Source of the DNA: VRUE01 sp963812335
Lineage (GTDB): Bacteria > Actinomycetota > Thermoleophilia > Solirubrobacterales > 70-9
Length of the DNA stretch: 64,000 nt
Assembly: GCA_963812335.1 (NCBI GenBank)
Contig: CAWEUU010000004.1
Location: 496,001-560,000 of the forward strand
Reading direction: 5' to 3'
The notes below the pieces were generated by a model. The model was not told the origin of the DNA, made no database searches, and was given only the letters and a program-made list of their open reading frames with translations. Below, one piece after another: positions 44,481-52,291 of the stretch; positions within the stretch are counted from its first letter, which is position 1, and every line of letters begins with the position of its first letter. Made by a program: the position numbers and the translations under genes.

Positions 44481-46013
44481 TCAAGGCCAGTCCGGTTGCT
44501 CGCAGGCCAGCTCGACCGCGCGGAACACGGCCTTGGCCTTGTTGACCGACTCGTTGTACTCGTAGGCGGGCTGGGCGTCGGCTACGGTACCGCCACCGGC
44601 CTGCACGTGGATCTGCCCGTCCTTGGCGACGACGGTGCGGATGTGGATCGCCGTGTCGAGGTCGCCGTTCCAGGAGAGGTAGCCGATCGCGCCGCCGTAG
44701 GAGCAGCGCTTGACCTGCTCGAGCTCGTCGATGATCTGCATCGCGCGCACCTTCGGCGCGCCGGAGAGCGTGCCGGCCGGCAGCGCCGAGCGCAGCACGT
44801 CCATCGCGCCGATCCCCTCGCGCAGCGTTCCCGAGACCTGGCTGACGATGTGGAGGACGTGCGAATAGGTCTCGACCGCCATCAGCTCATCTACCGAGAC
44901 CGAGCCGTACTCGCAGACGCGGCCGAGGTCGTTGCGGCCGAGGTCAACCAGCATCACGTGCTCGGCCCGCTCCTTGGCGTCGTTGACGAGCCGCTCAGCG
45001 AGACGACGGTCCTCCTCCTCGTCGTCGCCGCGCGGGTAGGTGCCGGCGATCGGCCGCGTCTCGACCCTCTGGCCGGTCACCTTGACCAGCGGCTCGGGCG
45101 ACGCGCCGGCGATCTGGAAATCGCCGAACTCGAGGAAGTACATATAGGGCGACGGGTTGACCGCGCGCAGGCCGCGGTAGACCGAGAACGCCTCGACCGG
45201 GGCCGGGGCCGAGAAGCGCTGCGAGGGGACGACCTGGAAGGCGTCGCCGGCGTGGACGTACTCGACGATCCGCGCCACCGCCGCTTCGAACTGCTCGCGC
45301 TCCATGTTGGACTCAAACCGTGGCGGATCGGCAACGGAGGGTTGCACCGGGACCGGCACGGCGCCGCGCAGCCGCTCGCGCACCTCGGCGATCGTCGCCG
45401 CGGCGCGCTCGTGGGCGGCATCGATCCCGCCCTCGTCGCCGGCGAAGGCGCAGGACATGATCGTCAGCTCATGCCGCAGGTGGTCGAAGACCAGCAGCAC
45501 GTCGGTGATCATCAGCGCCATGTCGGGCAGCCCGAGCGGGTCGGGGTTGGGCTCGCCCAGCGGCTCCACCGTGCGCACCAGGTCGTAGCCGAAGAAGCCG
45601 ACCGCCCCGCCGGCGAAAGGCGGCAGACCCTCAACCGGAGCGAGCCGGAAGCGGCCGAGGCTCTCGGCCGCGGCGGCGTAGGGATCGGGGGCCTCGCGCT
45701 CCTCCCCGCCTGTCTCGGTCAGCACGCCGTCGCTCCAGCGCAGCACGGAGCGGGGGCGGATGCCGACAAAGGAGTAGCGGCCGACCTGGCCCTGCTCGGC
45801 CGACTCGAGCAGGAAGCATGGCGCCCCCTCGGGCTCGCCGGCGCGCAGCTTGAGGAAGGCCGAGACCGGTGTCTCGCAGTCGTCGACGAAGCGTGTGCGC
45901 ACGGGGACGACATTGCCCTCGGCGGCGAGCTCACGGGCCTCCTCCAGGCTCGGCTCAATCCGCAGCTCGGCCGAGGAATACCGCGCTCGCGCTCCTGAGG
46001 CAGTGGACATCAT
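44481..46013 (-). CDS. trpE: anthranilate synthase component I
   Basis: 510 aa chorismate-utilising enzyme. The feedback-inhibition segment APCFLLESAEQGQVGRYSFV near 65 holds the LLES tryptophan-binding motif, so allosteric control is retained. Catalytic part: FQVVPSQRFSAPAP near 260, PSPYMYFLEFGDFQIAGASP near 290, RPIAGTYPRGDDEEED near 330, GTLSGAPKVRAMQIIDELE near 425. It starts 30 bp after hisIE. Confidence 0.97.
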   Translation of the reverse strand: MMSTASGARARYSSAELRIEPSLEEARELAAEGNVVPVRTRFVDDCETPVSAFLKLRAGEPEGAPCFLLESAEQGQVGRYSFVGIRPRSVLRWSDGVLTETGGEEREAPDPYAAAAESLGRFRLAPVEGLPPFAGGAVGFFGYDLVRTVEPLGEPNPDPLGLPDMALMITDVLLVFDHLRHELTIMSCAFAGDEGGIDAAHERAAATIAEVRERLRGAVPVPVQPSVADPPRFESNMEREQFEAAVARIVEYVHAGDAFQVVPSQRFSAPAPVEAFSVYRGLRAVNPSPYMYFLEFGDFQIAGASPEPLVKVTGQRVETRPIAGTYPRGDDEEEDRRLAERLVNDAKERAEHVMLVDLGRNDLGRVCEYGSVSVDELMAVETYSHVLHIVSQVSGTLREGIGAMDVLRSALPAGTLSGAPKVRAMQIIDELEQVKRCSYGGAIGYLSWNGDLDTAIHIRTVVAKDGQIHVQAGGGTVADAQPAYEYNESVNKAKAVFRAVELACEQPDWP

Positions 46014-46043
46014 CAGACGGCCACCCCTACCTCATGAGACTCG

Positions 46044-46658
46044 CTAGCCACGGCGGCCATTGAGCACCTCCATCACCGCGGCCTGGGAGACCTCGCGCGA
46101 GGCGAGCAGGACGCTGAGGTGGTAGAGCAGGTCGGCGGCCTCCTCGGTGACGCGCTCGTCGCTCTCCTCGCGCGCCGCCCGCACGACCTCCTCGGCCTCC
46201 TCCTCGACCTTCTCGCCAATCAGCTTCGGGTTATCGAGCAGTTCCACCGTGTAGCTGCCCCCTGGCCGCTCCACGGCGCGGCTGCGCAGCGTGCGCTGCA
46301 GCACCGCCAGCGCTTCGTGCGCGACCGACACCGGCGCCTCGCCTCCGTCCAGCTCACGGTAGAAGCACGACCGCTCGCCCGTGTGGCAGGCGGGCCCGCT
46401 CGGCTCGACCAGCGCAACAACCGCATCGCCATCGCAATCCACCCGCAGCTGGACCAACTTCAGCACGTTGTCCGACTCTTCCCCTTTGCGCCACAGCTTC
46501 CCCCGCGAGCGACTGAAGAAGTGCATCTCCCCCGTCTCGACGCTCAGCCGCAGCGCCTCCTCGTTCGCATAGGCAAGCGTCAGCACCTCGCCGCTCGCAG
46601 CGTCCTGCGCCACGACCGGTACCAGGCCCCGCTCATCGAATTTCACCACCTCAAGCAC
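46044..46658 (-). CDS. hisIE: bifunctional phosphoribosyl-AMP cyclohydrolase / phosphoribosyl-ATP pyrophosphatase
   Basis: Histidine steps 2 and 3. 204 aa. HisI part (1-105): VLTLAYANEEALRLSVETGE, LWRKGEESDN, and metal-binding VDCDGDAVVALVEPSGPACH with the later SCFYREL. HisE part (115-204): TVELLDNPKLIGEKVEEEAE and TEEAADLLYHLSVLLASR. It heads the hisIE-trpEGDC transcript; GTG at 46658 has a TACGAT box 6 nt upstream. Its first codons show the G/T-ending bias seen near the palindromic elements. Confidence 0.96.
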   Translation of the reverse strand: MLEVVKFDERGLVPVVAQDAASGEVLTLAYANEEALRLSVETGEMHFFSRSRGKLWRKGEESDNVLKLVQLRVDCDGDAVVALVEPSGPACHTGERSCFYRELDGGEAPVSVAHEALAVLQRTLRSRAVERPGGSYTVELLDNPKLIGEKVEEEAEEVVRAAREESDERVTEEAADLLYHLSVLLASREVSQAAVMEVLNGRRG

Positions 46659-46664
46659 CGACCC

Positions 46665-46670
46665 ATCGTA
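46665..46670 (-). promoter_or_regulatory. hisIE: -10 hexamer of hisIE, leaderless
   Basis: TACGAT ends 6 nt before the GTG at 46658; element G lies directly upstream of it. Confidence 0.55.
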
Positions 46671-46682
46671 TGCCAGCGATAA

Positions 46683-46775
46683 GAGGGGATGGGGATGTCC
46701 CCGAACCGGCGGATACTCAAGACGGCGGTCTCATTAGACCGCCGTTTGTCGGGGCGGGGACATCCCCATCCCCTC
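46683..46775. repeat. palindromic element G with nested hairpin
   Basis: Perfect 21-nt arms (46683-46703, GAGGGGATGGGGATGTCCCC; 46755-46775). The loop holds a second perfect hairpin, ACGGCGGTCT-CATT-AGACCGCCGT (46722-46745). It sits between the era stop and the hisIE promoter. Its loop has no partner elsewhere in the window. Confidence 0.82.
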
Positions 46776-46798
46776 ACCGCCACCGGCCCATCCCCTCC

Positions 46799-47692
46799 CT
46801 ACTCAATGCCCAAACGATCAAGAAGCCCCTCGTCCCGCCGCCAATGACTACGAACCCGGACCTGCAGCTCGAGGTGAACCCTGGCGCCGAGCTCGGCTTC
46901 AAGCGAGCCGCGCGCGGCGGTGCCGATCTCTTCGACCTTGCGGCCGCCCTTGCCGATCAGGATGCCCTTCTGCGACTCGGTCTCGACCCAGGCCTCGGCG
47001 CGGACGACGACGAGGCCATCCTCACGCGGGGCCAACTCCTTGACTTCGACCTCGACCGAGTGGGGGATCTCGTCGCGGGTGCGATTGAGCACCTGCTCGC
47101 GGATCAACTCGGCCAGCATCGTCTCACTTGACTGGTCGCTGCGGTCTTCCGGCGGATACAGATAGGGGCCCTCTGGGACGAGCTCGCCGAGCCGCCCGAC
47201 CAGCGCCTCGAGGCCCTCGCCGCTGCGGGCGCTGATCGGAAAGACCTCGTCGACGCCCTCCAACTTGGCCGCCCCGGCCAGCACCGGGACGAGCTCGTTG
47301 GGCCCCGTCCGGTCGGCCTTGTTGACCGCGCAGATCGTCGGCAGCTCGCTCTTGGCCGCGAGCAGCGCACGGGCGATGAAGCGGTCGCCCGGGCCGATCC
47401 CCTGCTCACCGTTGACGACCAAAAGGGCCAGGTCGGAGTCGGCGAGCTCGCGCTCGACCCGGCTCTGCATGCGCTCGGTCAGCACGTCGCGCGGCTTCTG
47501 CACACCGGGCAGGTCGACGAGGACGAGCTGCCGCCCCGCCTCCGTATCGGTGGCAATGCCCCGGATCGCCCGCCGCGTCGTCTGCGGGCGCATCGAAACG
47601 ATCGCGACGCGGCTGCCGACGATCGCGTTGACCAGGGTCGACTTGCCGACGTTGGGCCGTCCGGCGAGGCCGACGAAGCCGGCGCGCGTCAT
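46799..47692 (-). CDS. era: GTPase Era
   Basis: 16S rRNA-binding GTPase for 30S maturation. 297 aa. G1 GLAGRPNVGKSTLVNAIVGS near 8, G3 LVDLPGVQKPRD near 58, G4 AVNKADR near 122; C-terminal KH domain with AWVETESQKGILIGKGGRKV near 235. ATG overlaps the ybeY stop (ATGA). Last gene of the operon. Confidence 0.97.
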   Translation of the reverse strand: MTRAGFVGLAGRPNVGKSTLVNAIVGSRVAIVSMRPQTTRRAIRGIATDTEAGRQLVLVDLPGVQKPRDVLTERMQSRVERELADSDLALLVVNGEQGIGPGDRFIARALLAAKSELPTICAVNKADRTGPNELVPVLAGAAKLEGVDEVFPISARSGEGLEALVGRLGELVPEGPYLYPPEDRSDQSSETMLAELIREQVLNRTRDEIPHSVEVEVKELAPREDGLVVVRAEAWVETESQKGILIGKGGRKVEEIGTAARGSLEAELGARVHLELQVRVRSHWRRDEGLLDRLGIE

Positions 47693-48054
47693 CGCAAACC
47701 GGCCATGACGCGCTCTTGCAAAACGAGCATCTCGCCGCCGTCGGTCTCGTGGTCGTAGCCGCAGAGGTGGAGGACGCCGTGCACCGCCGCCTCGGTCACG
47801 TCGCTGCAGTGCGCGGGGCAGATCGTCACGTCGCCGAGCTCGCGCGGGCCCGCGGTCGGCTCGACGCCGTCGATCGGGAAGGCGAGCACGTCGGTCGGCA
47901 CGTCCCGGCCGCGGTGCTCGCGGTTGAGCTCGCGGATCCGCGCCTCGCCCACGAGCTCGACCGCGACGTGGCCGTCCCCGACCCCGGCTGCGCGCAACGC
48001 GGCCTCGACCGCGGCGCGCAGCTTCTCAGGAGCGAGTATCTCCATGGGCGTCAT
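47689..48054 (-). CDS. ybeY: endoribonuclease YbeY (rRNA maturation factor)
   Basis: About 121 aa from ATG 48054 (MTPMEILAPEK; ATG 48045 is an alternative). Zinc motif HGVLHLCGYDHETDGGEM near residue 95 matches H-x3-H-x5-H. ELNREHRGRDVPTDVLAFPI near 42 is the other conserved block. It overlaps the phoH end by 29 bp; phoH-ybeY-era is a widely conserved order. Confidence 0.95.
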   Translation of the reverse strand: MTPMEILAPEKLRAAVEAALRAAGVGDGHVAVELVGEARIRELNREHRGRDVPTDVLAFPIDGVEPTAGPRELGDVTICPAHCSDVTEAAVHGVLHLCGYDHETDGGEMLVLQERVMAGLR

Positions 48055-48973
48055 AGGCGGCGACGATCCGCTGCACCAGCTTGTGGCGGACGACGTCCTC
48101 GCCACCGAAGCGGACGAACGAGATATCGGGGACCTGGCTGAGGATGTCGCGGACTACGACCAGGCCGGAGCGCTGATCGGTCGGCAGGTCGATCTGGGTG
48201 ATGTCGCCGGTGACGACCATGCGCGAATTGAAGCCGAGCCGGGTGAGGAACATCTTCATCTGCTCGGGGCTGGTGTTCTGCGCCTCGTCGAGGATCACGA
48301 AGGAGTCGTTGAGCGTGCGGCCCCGCATGAAGGCCAGCGGCGCAACCTCGATCACGCCGCGCTCGAAGTAGCCGTTGACCCGGTCGGGGTCGAGCATGTC
48401 GTAGAGCGCGTCGAACAGCGGCCGCAGGTAGGGGTCGACCTTGGCCTGTATATCTCCCGGCAGGAAGCCGAGCCGCTCGCCCGCCTCGACCGCGGGGCGA
48501 GTGAGGATGATCCGCTGCACCTCGTTCTCGGCGAGGGCGTGGGCCGCCATCGCCACGGCGAGAAAGGTCTTGCCGGTGCCGGCCGGGCCGATGCCGAAGG
48601 TGATCGTCTGGTTGCGGATCGAGTCGACGTAGCGCTTCTGGTTGAGCGTCTTCGGCGCGACCTTGGTGTTGCGGTGGCGCCAGACGATGTCCTCGAGAAT
48701 CTGCGCCGGGCTCTCGTCGGCGTCGAGCGCGCCGGTCACGGCTTCGATCGTGCCCGGCGCGACCTCGTGCCCCTGCTCGATCAGGTCGACCAGCTCGTCG
48801 ACCACGGTGGCCGCGGTCTGCACGTCGCCGGAGTCGCCGTCGAGGGTGAGCACGTTGCCGCGCAGGTGAAAGTCGCAGTCGAGGCGGCCACGCAGCGCCC
48901 GCAGGACGGCATCCTCGGAGCCGGCCAGTTCGGCGGCCACGGTGTTGTCGAGGGTCAGCTGCCTACGCGCCAA
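48026..48973 (-). CDS. PhoH-like ATPase (PhoL/YbeZ)
   Basis: 315 aa. Walker A FGIGPAGTGKTFLAVAMAAH near 128, Walker B DSFVILDEAQNTSPEQMKMF near 220, sensor RMVVTGDITQIDLP near 250. The N-terminus has a KH-like fold (LRGRLDCDFHLRGNVLTLDG). It probably assists YbeY in rRNA processing. Start overlaps the yqeY stop by 11 bp. Confidence 0.95.
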   Translation of the reverse strand: MARRQLTLDNTVAAELAGSEDAVLRALRGRLDCDFHLRGNVLTLDGDSGDVQTAATVVDELVDLIEQGHEVAPGTIEAVTGALDADESPAQILEDIVWRHRNTKVAPKTLNQKRYVDSIRNQTITFGIGPAGTGKTFLAVAMAAHALAENEVQRIILTRPAVEAGERLGFLPGDIQAKVDPYLRPLFDALYDMLDPDRVNGYFERGVIEVAPLAFMRGRTLNDSFVILDEAQNTSPEQMKMFLTRLGFNSRMVVTGDITQIDLPTDQRSGLVVVRDILSQVPDISFVRFGGEDVVRHKLVQRIVAAYDAHGDTRS

Positions 48974-49394
48974 GTTTTTCCCGCACCGCCGCGCTGACCC
49001 GCTTGCCGTCTGCTTTGCCGCCGAGCTTCGGCATCAGCGCCGACATCACCTGGCCCATCTGCTTGCGCTCCGAGGCCCCGGTCTCGGCGATCGCCGCGTC
49101 GACCAGCCCGGCCAGCTCCTCATCGGAGAGCTGCGCCGGCAGGTAGGCCTCGATCAGCTCGGCCTCGAAGCGCTCAGCGCTCGCCTGCTCGCCGCGGCCG
49201 GCATCGCCGTAGGCGTCGGCGGCCTCGAGCCGCTTCTTGCGCTCGCGCTGCAGCACGGCGACCTCGTCGCCCTTGCCGAGCTTGGCGTCCTGCTGCAGCG
49301 AGTCGACGATCATCCGCAGCGCCGCAGCGCGCTCGCGCTCGCCCGCCTTCATCGCGGTGCGCACGTCGGCCTGCATCTGCTCCAGAACGCTCAT
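48963..49394 (-). CDS. GatB/YqeY-domain protein
   Basis: 143 aa. MQADVRTAMKAGERERAAAL at the start, then YLPAQLSDEELAGLVDAAIA near 85 and MGQVMSALMPKLGGKADGKR near 115: the YqeY tRNA-amidotransferase-related helical domain alone. Function unproven; perhaps tRNA-linked quality control. It starts 6 bp after the murI stop. Confidence 0.93.
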   Translation of the reverse strand: MSVLEQMQADVRTAMKAGERERAAALRMIVDSLQQDAKLGKGDEVAVLQRERKKRLEAADAYGDAGRGEQASAERFEAELIEAYLPAQLSDEELAGLVDAAIAETGASERKQMGQVMSALMPKLGGKADGKRVSAAVREKLGA

Positions 49395-49395
49395 T

Positions 49396-49415
49396 GCCGA
49401 CTAAGGGTAGTCGGC
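49396..49415. other. short perfect hairpin at the murI/yqeY junction
   Basis: GCCGACTA-AGGG-TAGTCGGC, an 8-bp stem covering the last murI codons and stop, directly before the yqeY ATG at 49394. Confidence 0.4.
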
Positions 49416-50204
49416 GGCGGCCACGTCAATCCGCTCGACCTCGCCGAGCGGCATCTGCAGGAAGCGGGTGCCGAGCTCGCGGAAGGACTCGACGTCGCCG
49501 CTGCAAAGGAAGCGGTACTCGCCCTCGCCTTCGGCGGGGCGGGCCAGGCCGGCGGCGGCGAGCGTCCGTTGCGCCGCAGCGGCGACGGCGTGTCCGCCGC
49601 TGACCAGGCGCACGTCGCGGCCGAGGATGCGCTGCAGCATCGGCGCGACCAGCGGGTAGTGGGTGCAGCCGAGGATCAGCGTGTCGACATCGGCACGCCT
49701 CAGCGGCGCACAGTAGGCGCGCGCCATCTCCAGCACGCCTTGGTCGAAGGGCGAGCCATCCTGGATGAACGGCGCCAGGTCGGGGGCCTCGACTTCGGTC
49801 ACCTCCAGCGCCCGCCCCTGCGCTTCCAGCGCCCGCCGATAGGCGCCGCTGGCGACCGTGTTCGGCGTCGCCAGCACTCCGACCTTGGCGCTGGCGGTGA
49901 TTGCGGCGGCGATTTCGGCCTGCGGCTCGACCACCGGCACGACCTCGACTCCGTGCTGCGCGGCAACCTCGCGCGCCACCTCCTCACCGATCGAGGTAGC
50001 CGTGTTGCAGGCGATCACCAGCAGCTTCGCGCCGTCGCCAAGCAGCCGCTCGGCGATCACCCGAATCCGCTGGCGCAGCAACTCCGGGTCGCGCGTCCCA
50101 TAGGGGAACATCGCCGTGTCGCCGAGGTAGACGAAGTCCTCCTCTGGCAGCGAAACCAGGCACTCGTGCAGGACGGTAAGGCCACCGACCCCCGAGTCGA
50201 ACAT
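49401..50204 (-). CDS. murI: glutamate racemase
   Basis: Makes D-glutamate for peptidoglycan, the substrate of MurD encoded at 11 kb. 267 aa. FDSGVGGLTVLHECLVSLP at the start, first catalytic Cys in VIACNTATSIG near 68, second in LILGCTHYPLVAPMLQRIL near 178. The frame continues upstream with family-like SQPIAM but without a common start codon, so the true start may be a rare CTG; ATG 50204 is the minimal choice. Confidence 0.94.
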   Translation of the reverse strand: MFDSGVGGLTVLHECLVSLPEEDFVYLGDTAMFPYGTRDPELLRQRIRVIAERLLGDGAKLLVIACNTATSIGEEVAREVAAQHGVEVVPVVEPQAEIAAAITASAKVGVLATPNTVASGAYRRALEAQGRALEVTEVEAPDLAPFIQDGSPFDQGVLEMARAYCAPLRRADVDTLILGCTHYPLVAPMLQRILGRDVRLVSGGHAVAAAAQRTLAAAGLARPAEGEGEYRFLCSGDVESFRELGTRFLQMPLGEVERIDVAAADYP

Positions 50205-50238
50205 CGCGATCGGCTGCGAGGCGTCCAGGGCGCGAGTG

Positions 50239-50736
50239 CTAGAGGAAGGGCCTGTACGTCATGAAGAAAATCGTGACGACGACGGCGATGCCGGCGAAGG
50301 TGCCGACTTTGCCGATCCGGTCGCCGAGCGCGACGAACTCGTCGCTTAGGGTGTCGCCCGCCTTCAGGTCGCGCTCGGCCAACTCTTTCGCCTCCGCCAC
50401 CTTGGGCTGGAAGAAGGCGTGCTGGAGGCCGAAGAGGACGATGATTGCGAGGAAGCCGACGCTGATGAAGGCGTCGCCGGCCTCCCAGGGCCCGTCGGAG
50501 AGCAGGTAGATGCCCGCGAGCAGCAGGACGATCATGCCCGGGTTGACCAGGTAACGGTCGACCTTCTGGATCCCCGCCAGGATCGCCGGCGTCGCCCGCG
50601 GGTACTGCGGCGAGAGCGAGAAGAAGAAGGCGTAGCCGAAGGTCGGGCCGAAGGCGAGCACGACGGCCAGCACGTGCAGGAAGAGGGCGAACTTGTAGCC
50701 CGGGTCAACGATCGTCGCCAGCATCGCGGGAAACAT
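50239..50736 (-). CDS. DUF2269-like integral membrane protein
   Basis: About 165 aa with four TM helices: YKFALFLHVLAVVLAFGPTF, YLVNPGMIVLLLAGIYLLSD, FISVGFLAIIVLFGLQHAFF and FAGIAVVVTIFFMTY. A conserved His and Gly/Pro lie in TM1. Resembles the DUF2269 group of predicted membrane proteins; no biochemical role known. GTG 50742 overlapping the prmA stop is an alternative start. Confidence 0.78.
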   Translation of the reverse strand: MFPAMLATIVDPGYKFALFLHVLAVVLAFGPTFGYAFFFSLSPQYPRATPAILAGIQKVDRYLVNPGMIVLLLAGIYLLSDGPWEAGDAFISVGFLAIIVLFGLQHAFFQPKVAEAKELAERDLKAGDTLSDEFVALGDRIGKVGTFAGIAVVVTIFFMTYRPFL

Positions 50737-50741
50737 ATCCA

Positions 50742-51629
50742 CTAGCGACGACGGAGCAGCAGCGCGGCCCAGTCGCCATCGATACGGCGCTCGTCCTCGG
50801 CCAGGCCCGCGGGGGCGAAGGCGACGACGATCTCGTCCAGCTCGGAGGGCAGCAGGCCGGCAAGGATTGCCGTGGCGGGGGTCCGGGGGAGGTCCCCCGG
50901 AGCAACAGCGTGGAGGCTCCGGGGGACCTCCCCCGGACCCCCGCAAAGCAGGGCGGCGACCTCCTTCAGCACCGGCGCGGTCATATTGGCCGCGACCGTC
51001 GGGGGAAGCGCGGGGAGCTTGTGGCGGAGGTTCTGGCGCTGGAAGCTGGCCTCGACGCCGTTGATGGCTGCGTTGGCTTCTGCGGCTTCGATCGAGGCGG
51101 GCTCGTGGTCGTAGCCGGACACCGGGCCCCAGCCGAGCTTGGCGGCGGCGATGGCGAGGACGCCGGAGCCGGAGCCGAGGTCGGCGAGAGGGCCGCCGGC
51201 CTCGCCCGCCTCGGCCAACTCGAGCAGCAGCTCGAGGCAGAGCCTCGTGGTCGGGTGGGCGCCGGTGCCGAAAGCGCGGCCCGGGTCGATGACGAGGTCG
51301 ATCGCACCCTCGCGCGGCGGCTCCCAGGAAGGCCGCAGCCAGAGCCGTCCGCCGACCAACAGCGGCTTGTGGAAGTCCTGCCAGCGGTCGGCCCAGTCGT
51401 CGGGGACCTCGGTGGCGACCAGCTCGACCAGGCCGTCCCCCGCCGCGACCTCGATCTCGCCCAGCTCGGGCAGCTCGCCCTCGCCACCGTAGATCGCGTA
51501 CTCGACGTAGTCGCTTCCGCGCTCCTCCTCGACCCCGTTCGGGGCGAGAACCATCAGCTCCGCCAGGACAACATCTGCGTACTCCGGCCTACAGCGGACG
51601 GCCAAACGGATCACAGCGCCGTATGTCAA
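50742..51629 (-). CDS. prmA: ribosomal protein L11 methyltransferase, interrupted in frame by a palindrome
   Basis: SAM-dependent methyltransferase. 295 aa from TTG overlapping the dnaJ stop (TTGA). IDPGRAFGTGAHPTTRLCLE near 115, SAM loop LADLGSGSGVLAIAAAKLG near 150, and TVAANMTAPVLKEVAALL near 215. There the family continues L-x-P-G-G-x-L-x-x-SGIL, but here 25 residues from palindromic element E (CGGPGEVPRSLHAVAPGDLP...) intervene before AILAGLLPSELDEIV. The frame stays open to a normal C-terminus. Fold may tolerate a loop here; activity is uncertain. Confidence 0.9.
   Translation of the reverse strand: MTYGAVIRLAVRCRPEYADVVLAELMVLAPNGVEEERGSDYVEYAIYGGEGELPELGEIEVAAGDGLVELVATEVPDDWADRWQDFHKPLLVGGRLWLRPSWEPPREGAIDLVIDPGRAFGTGAHPTTRLCLELLLELAEAGEAGGPLADLGSGSGVLAIAAAKLGWGPVSGYDHEPASIEAAEANAAINGVEASFQRQNLRHKLPALPPTVAANMTAPVLKEVAALLCGGPGEVPRSLHAVAPGDLPRTPATAILAGLLPSELDEIVVAFAPAGLAEDERRIDGDWAALLLRRR
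50875..50944. repeat. palindromic element E inside prmA
   Basis: Perfect 29-bp arms (50875-50903 and 50916-50944) and a 12-nt loop AACAGCGTGGAG, identical to that of element D. Each arm also contains the self-complementary CCGGGGG...CCCCCGG, so a four-way structure is possible. It is the longest perfect stem in the window. Confidence 0.9.
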
Positions 51630-52291
51630 CCGAAAGCGCGCCGCATGCGCGAGAAGAAGCTGCCGGTGTCGCCCTGCTGCGAGCGCAGGTTGCGCGACTC
51701 GATCGTCTCGTTCAGCTTCTCGACCAGCTCGCGCTGCTCCTCGGAGAGCTGCTCGGGGACGATCACCTGCACGGCGATCACCATGTCGCCGGGCGGGCCA
51801 CCGTTGGCACCGGGCATGCCGTGACCGCGCAGCGCGAACTGGCTGCCGGGCTGGATCCCGGCGGGCAGGTCAATCTCACGCGGGCCCTCGTGGCTCGGCG
51901 CCTCGATCTTGGTCCCGAGCATCGCGTCGACGGCGGAGATCTCGACCTGGTGGATCAGGTCCTGGCCGCGCATCGGCCCACGCCGTGTCTCGAAGCCGAA
52001 GCCGGCGCCGAAGAAGGCCTGGAAGATGTCCTCGACCGAGGCCGGCCCGCCCGCACCGGCGCCCGCCCCGCGTACGCCCTGGTGGCCGTAGGCGTCGTAG
52101 GCGCGGCGCTGCTCGGGGTCGGAGAGCACCTCGTAGGCTTCCGCCGCCGCCTTGAACTTCTCCTCCGCCTCGGGGTCGTGGTCGTTGACGTCGGGGTGCA
52201 GCTCGCGCGCGAGCTTGCGGAAGGCGGTCTTCACCTCCGCTTTGTTCGCGTCGCGGGCAACGCCGAGGATCTCGTAGTAGTCCGCGGGCAT
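51626..52291 (-). CDS. dnaJ: DnaJ-type co-chaperone lacking the zinc finger
   Basis: 221 aa. J-domain (residues 4-70) with DYYEILGVARDANKAEVKTA and the essential HPD in ARELHPDVNDHDPE; short Gly-rich linker; then one client-binding domain (IEAPSHEGPREIDLPAGIQP, GHGMPGANGGPPGDMVIAVQ). The CxxCxGxG zinc repeats and one of the two C-terminal beta-domains of ordinary DnaJ (about 375 aa) are absent. It lies directly after hrcA, so it should be a heat-shock gene. CbpA-like naming would also fit. Confidence 0.88.
   Translation of the reverse strand: MPADYYEILGVARDANKAEVKTAFRKLARELHPDVNDHDPEAEEKFKAAAEAYEVLSDPEQRRAYDAYGHQGVRGAGAGAGGPASVEDIFQAFFGAGFGFETRRGPMRGQDLIHQVEISAVDAMLGTKIEAPSHEGPREIDLPAGIQPGSQFALRGHGMPGANGGPPGDMVIAVQVIVPEQLSEEQRELVEKLNETIESRNLRSQQGDTGSFFSRMRRAFG

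Noticed and set aside
50225..50245. GAGTGCTAG near the murI start, resembling half of a CIRCE operator
   Set aside because: The matching TTAGCACTC half with a 9-bp spacer is missing, and it is not upstream of hrcA or dnaJ.
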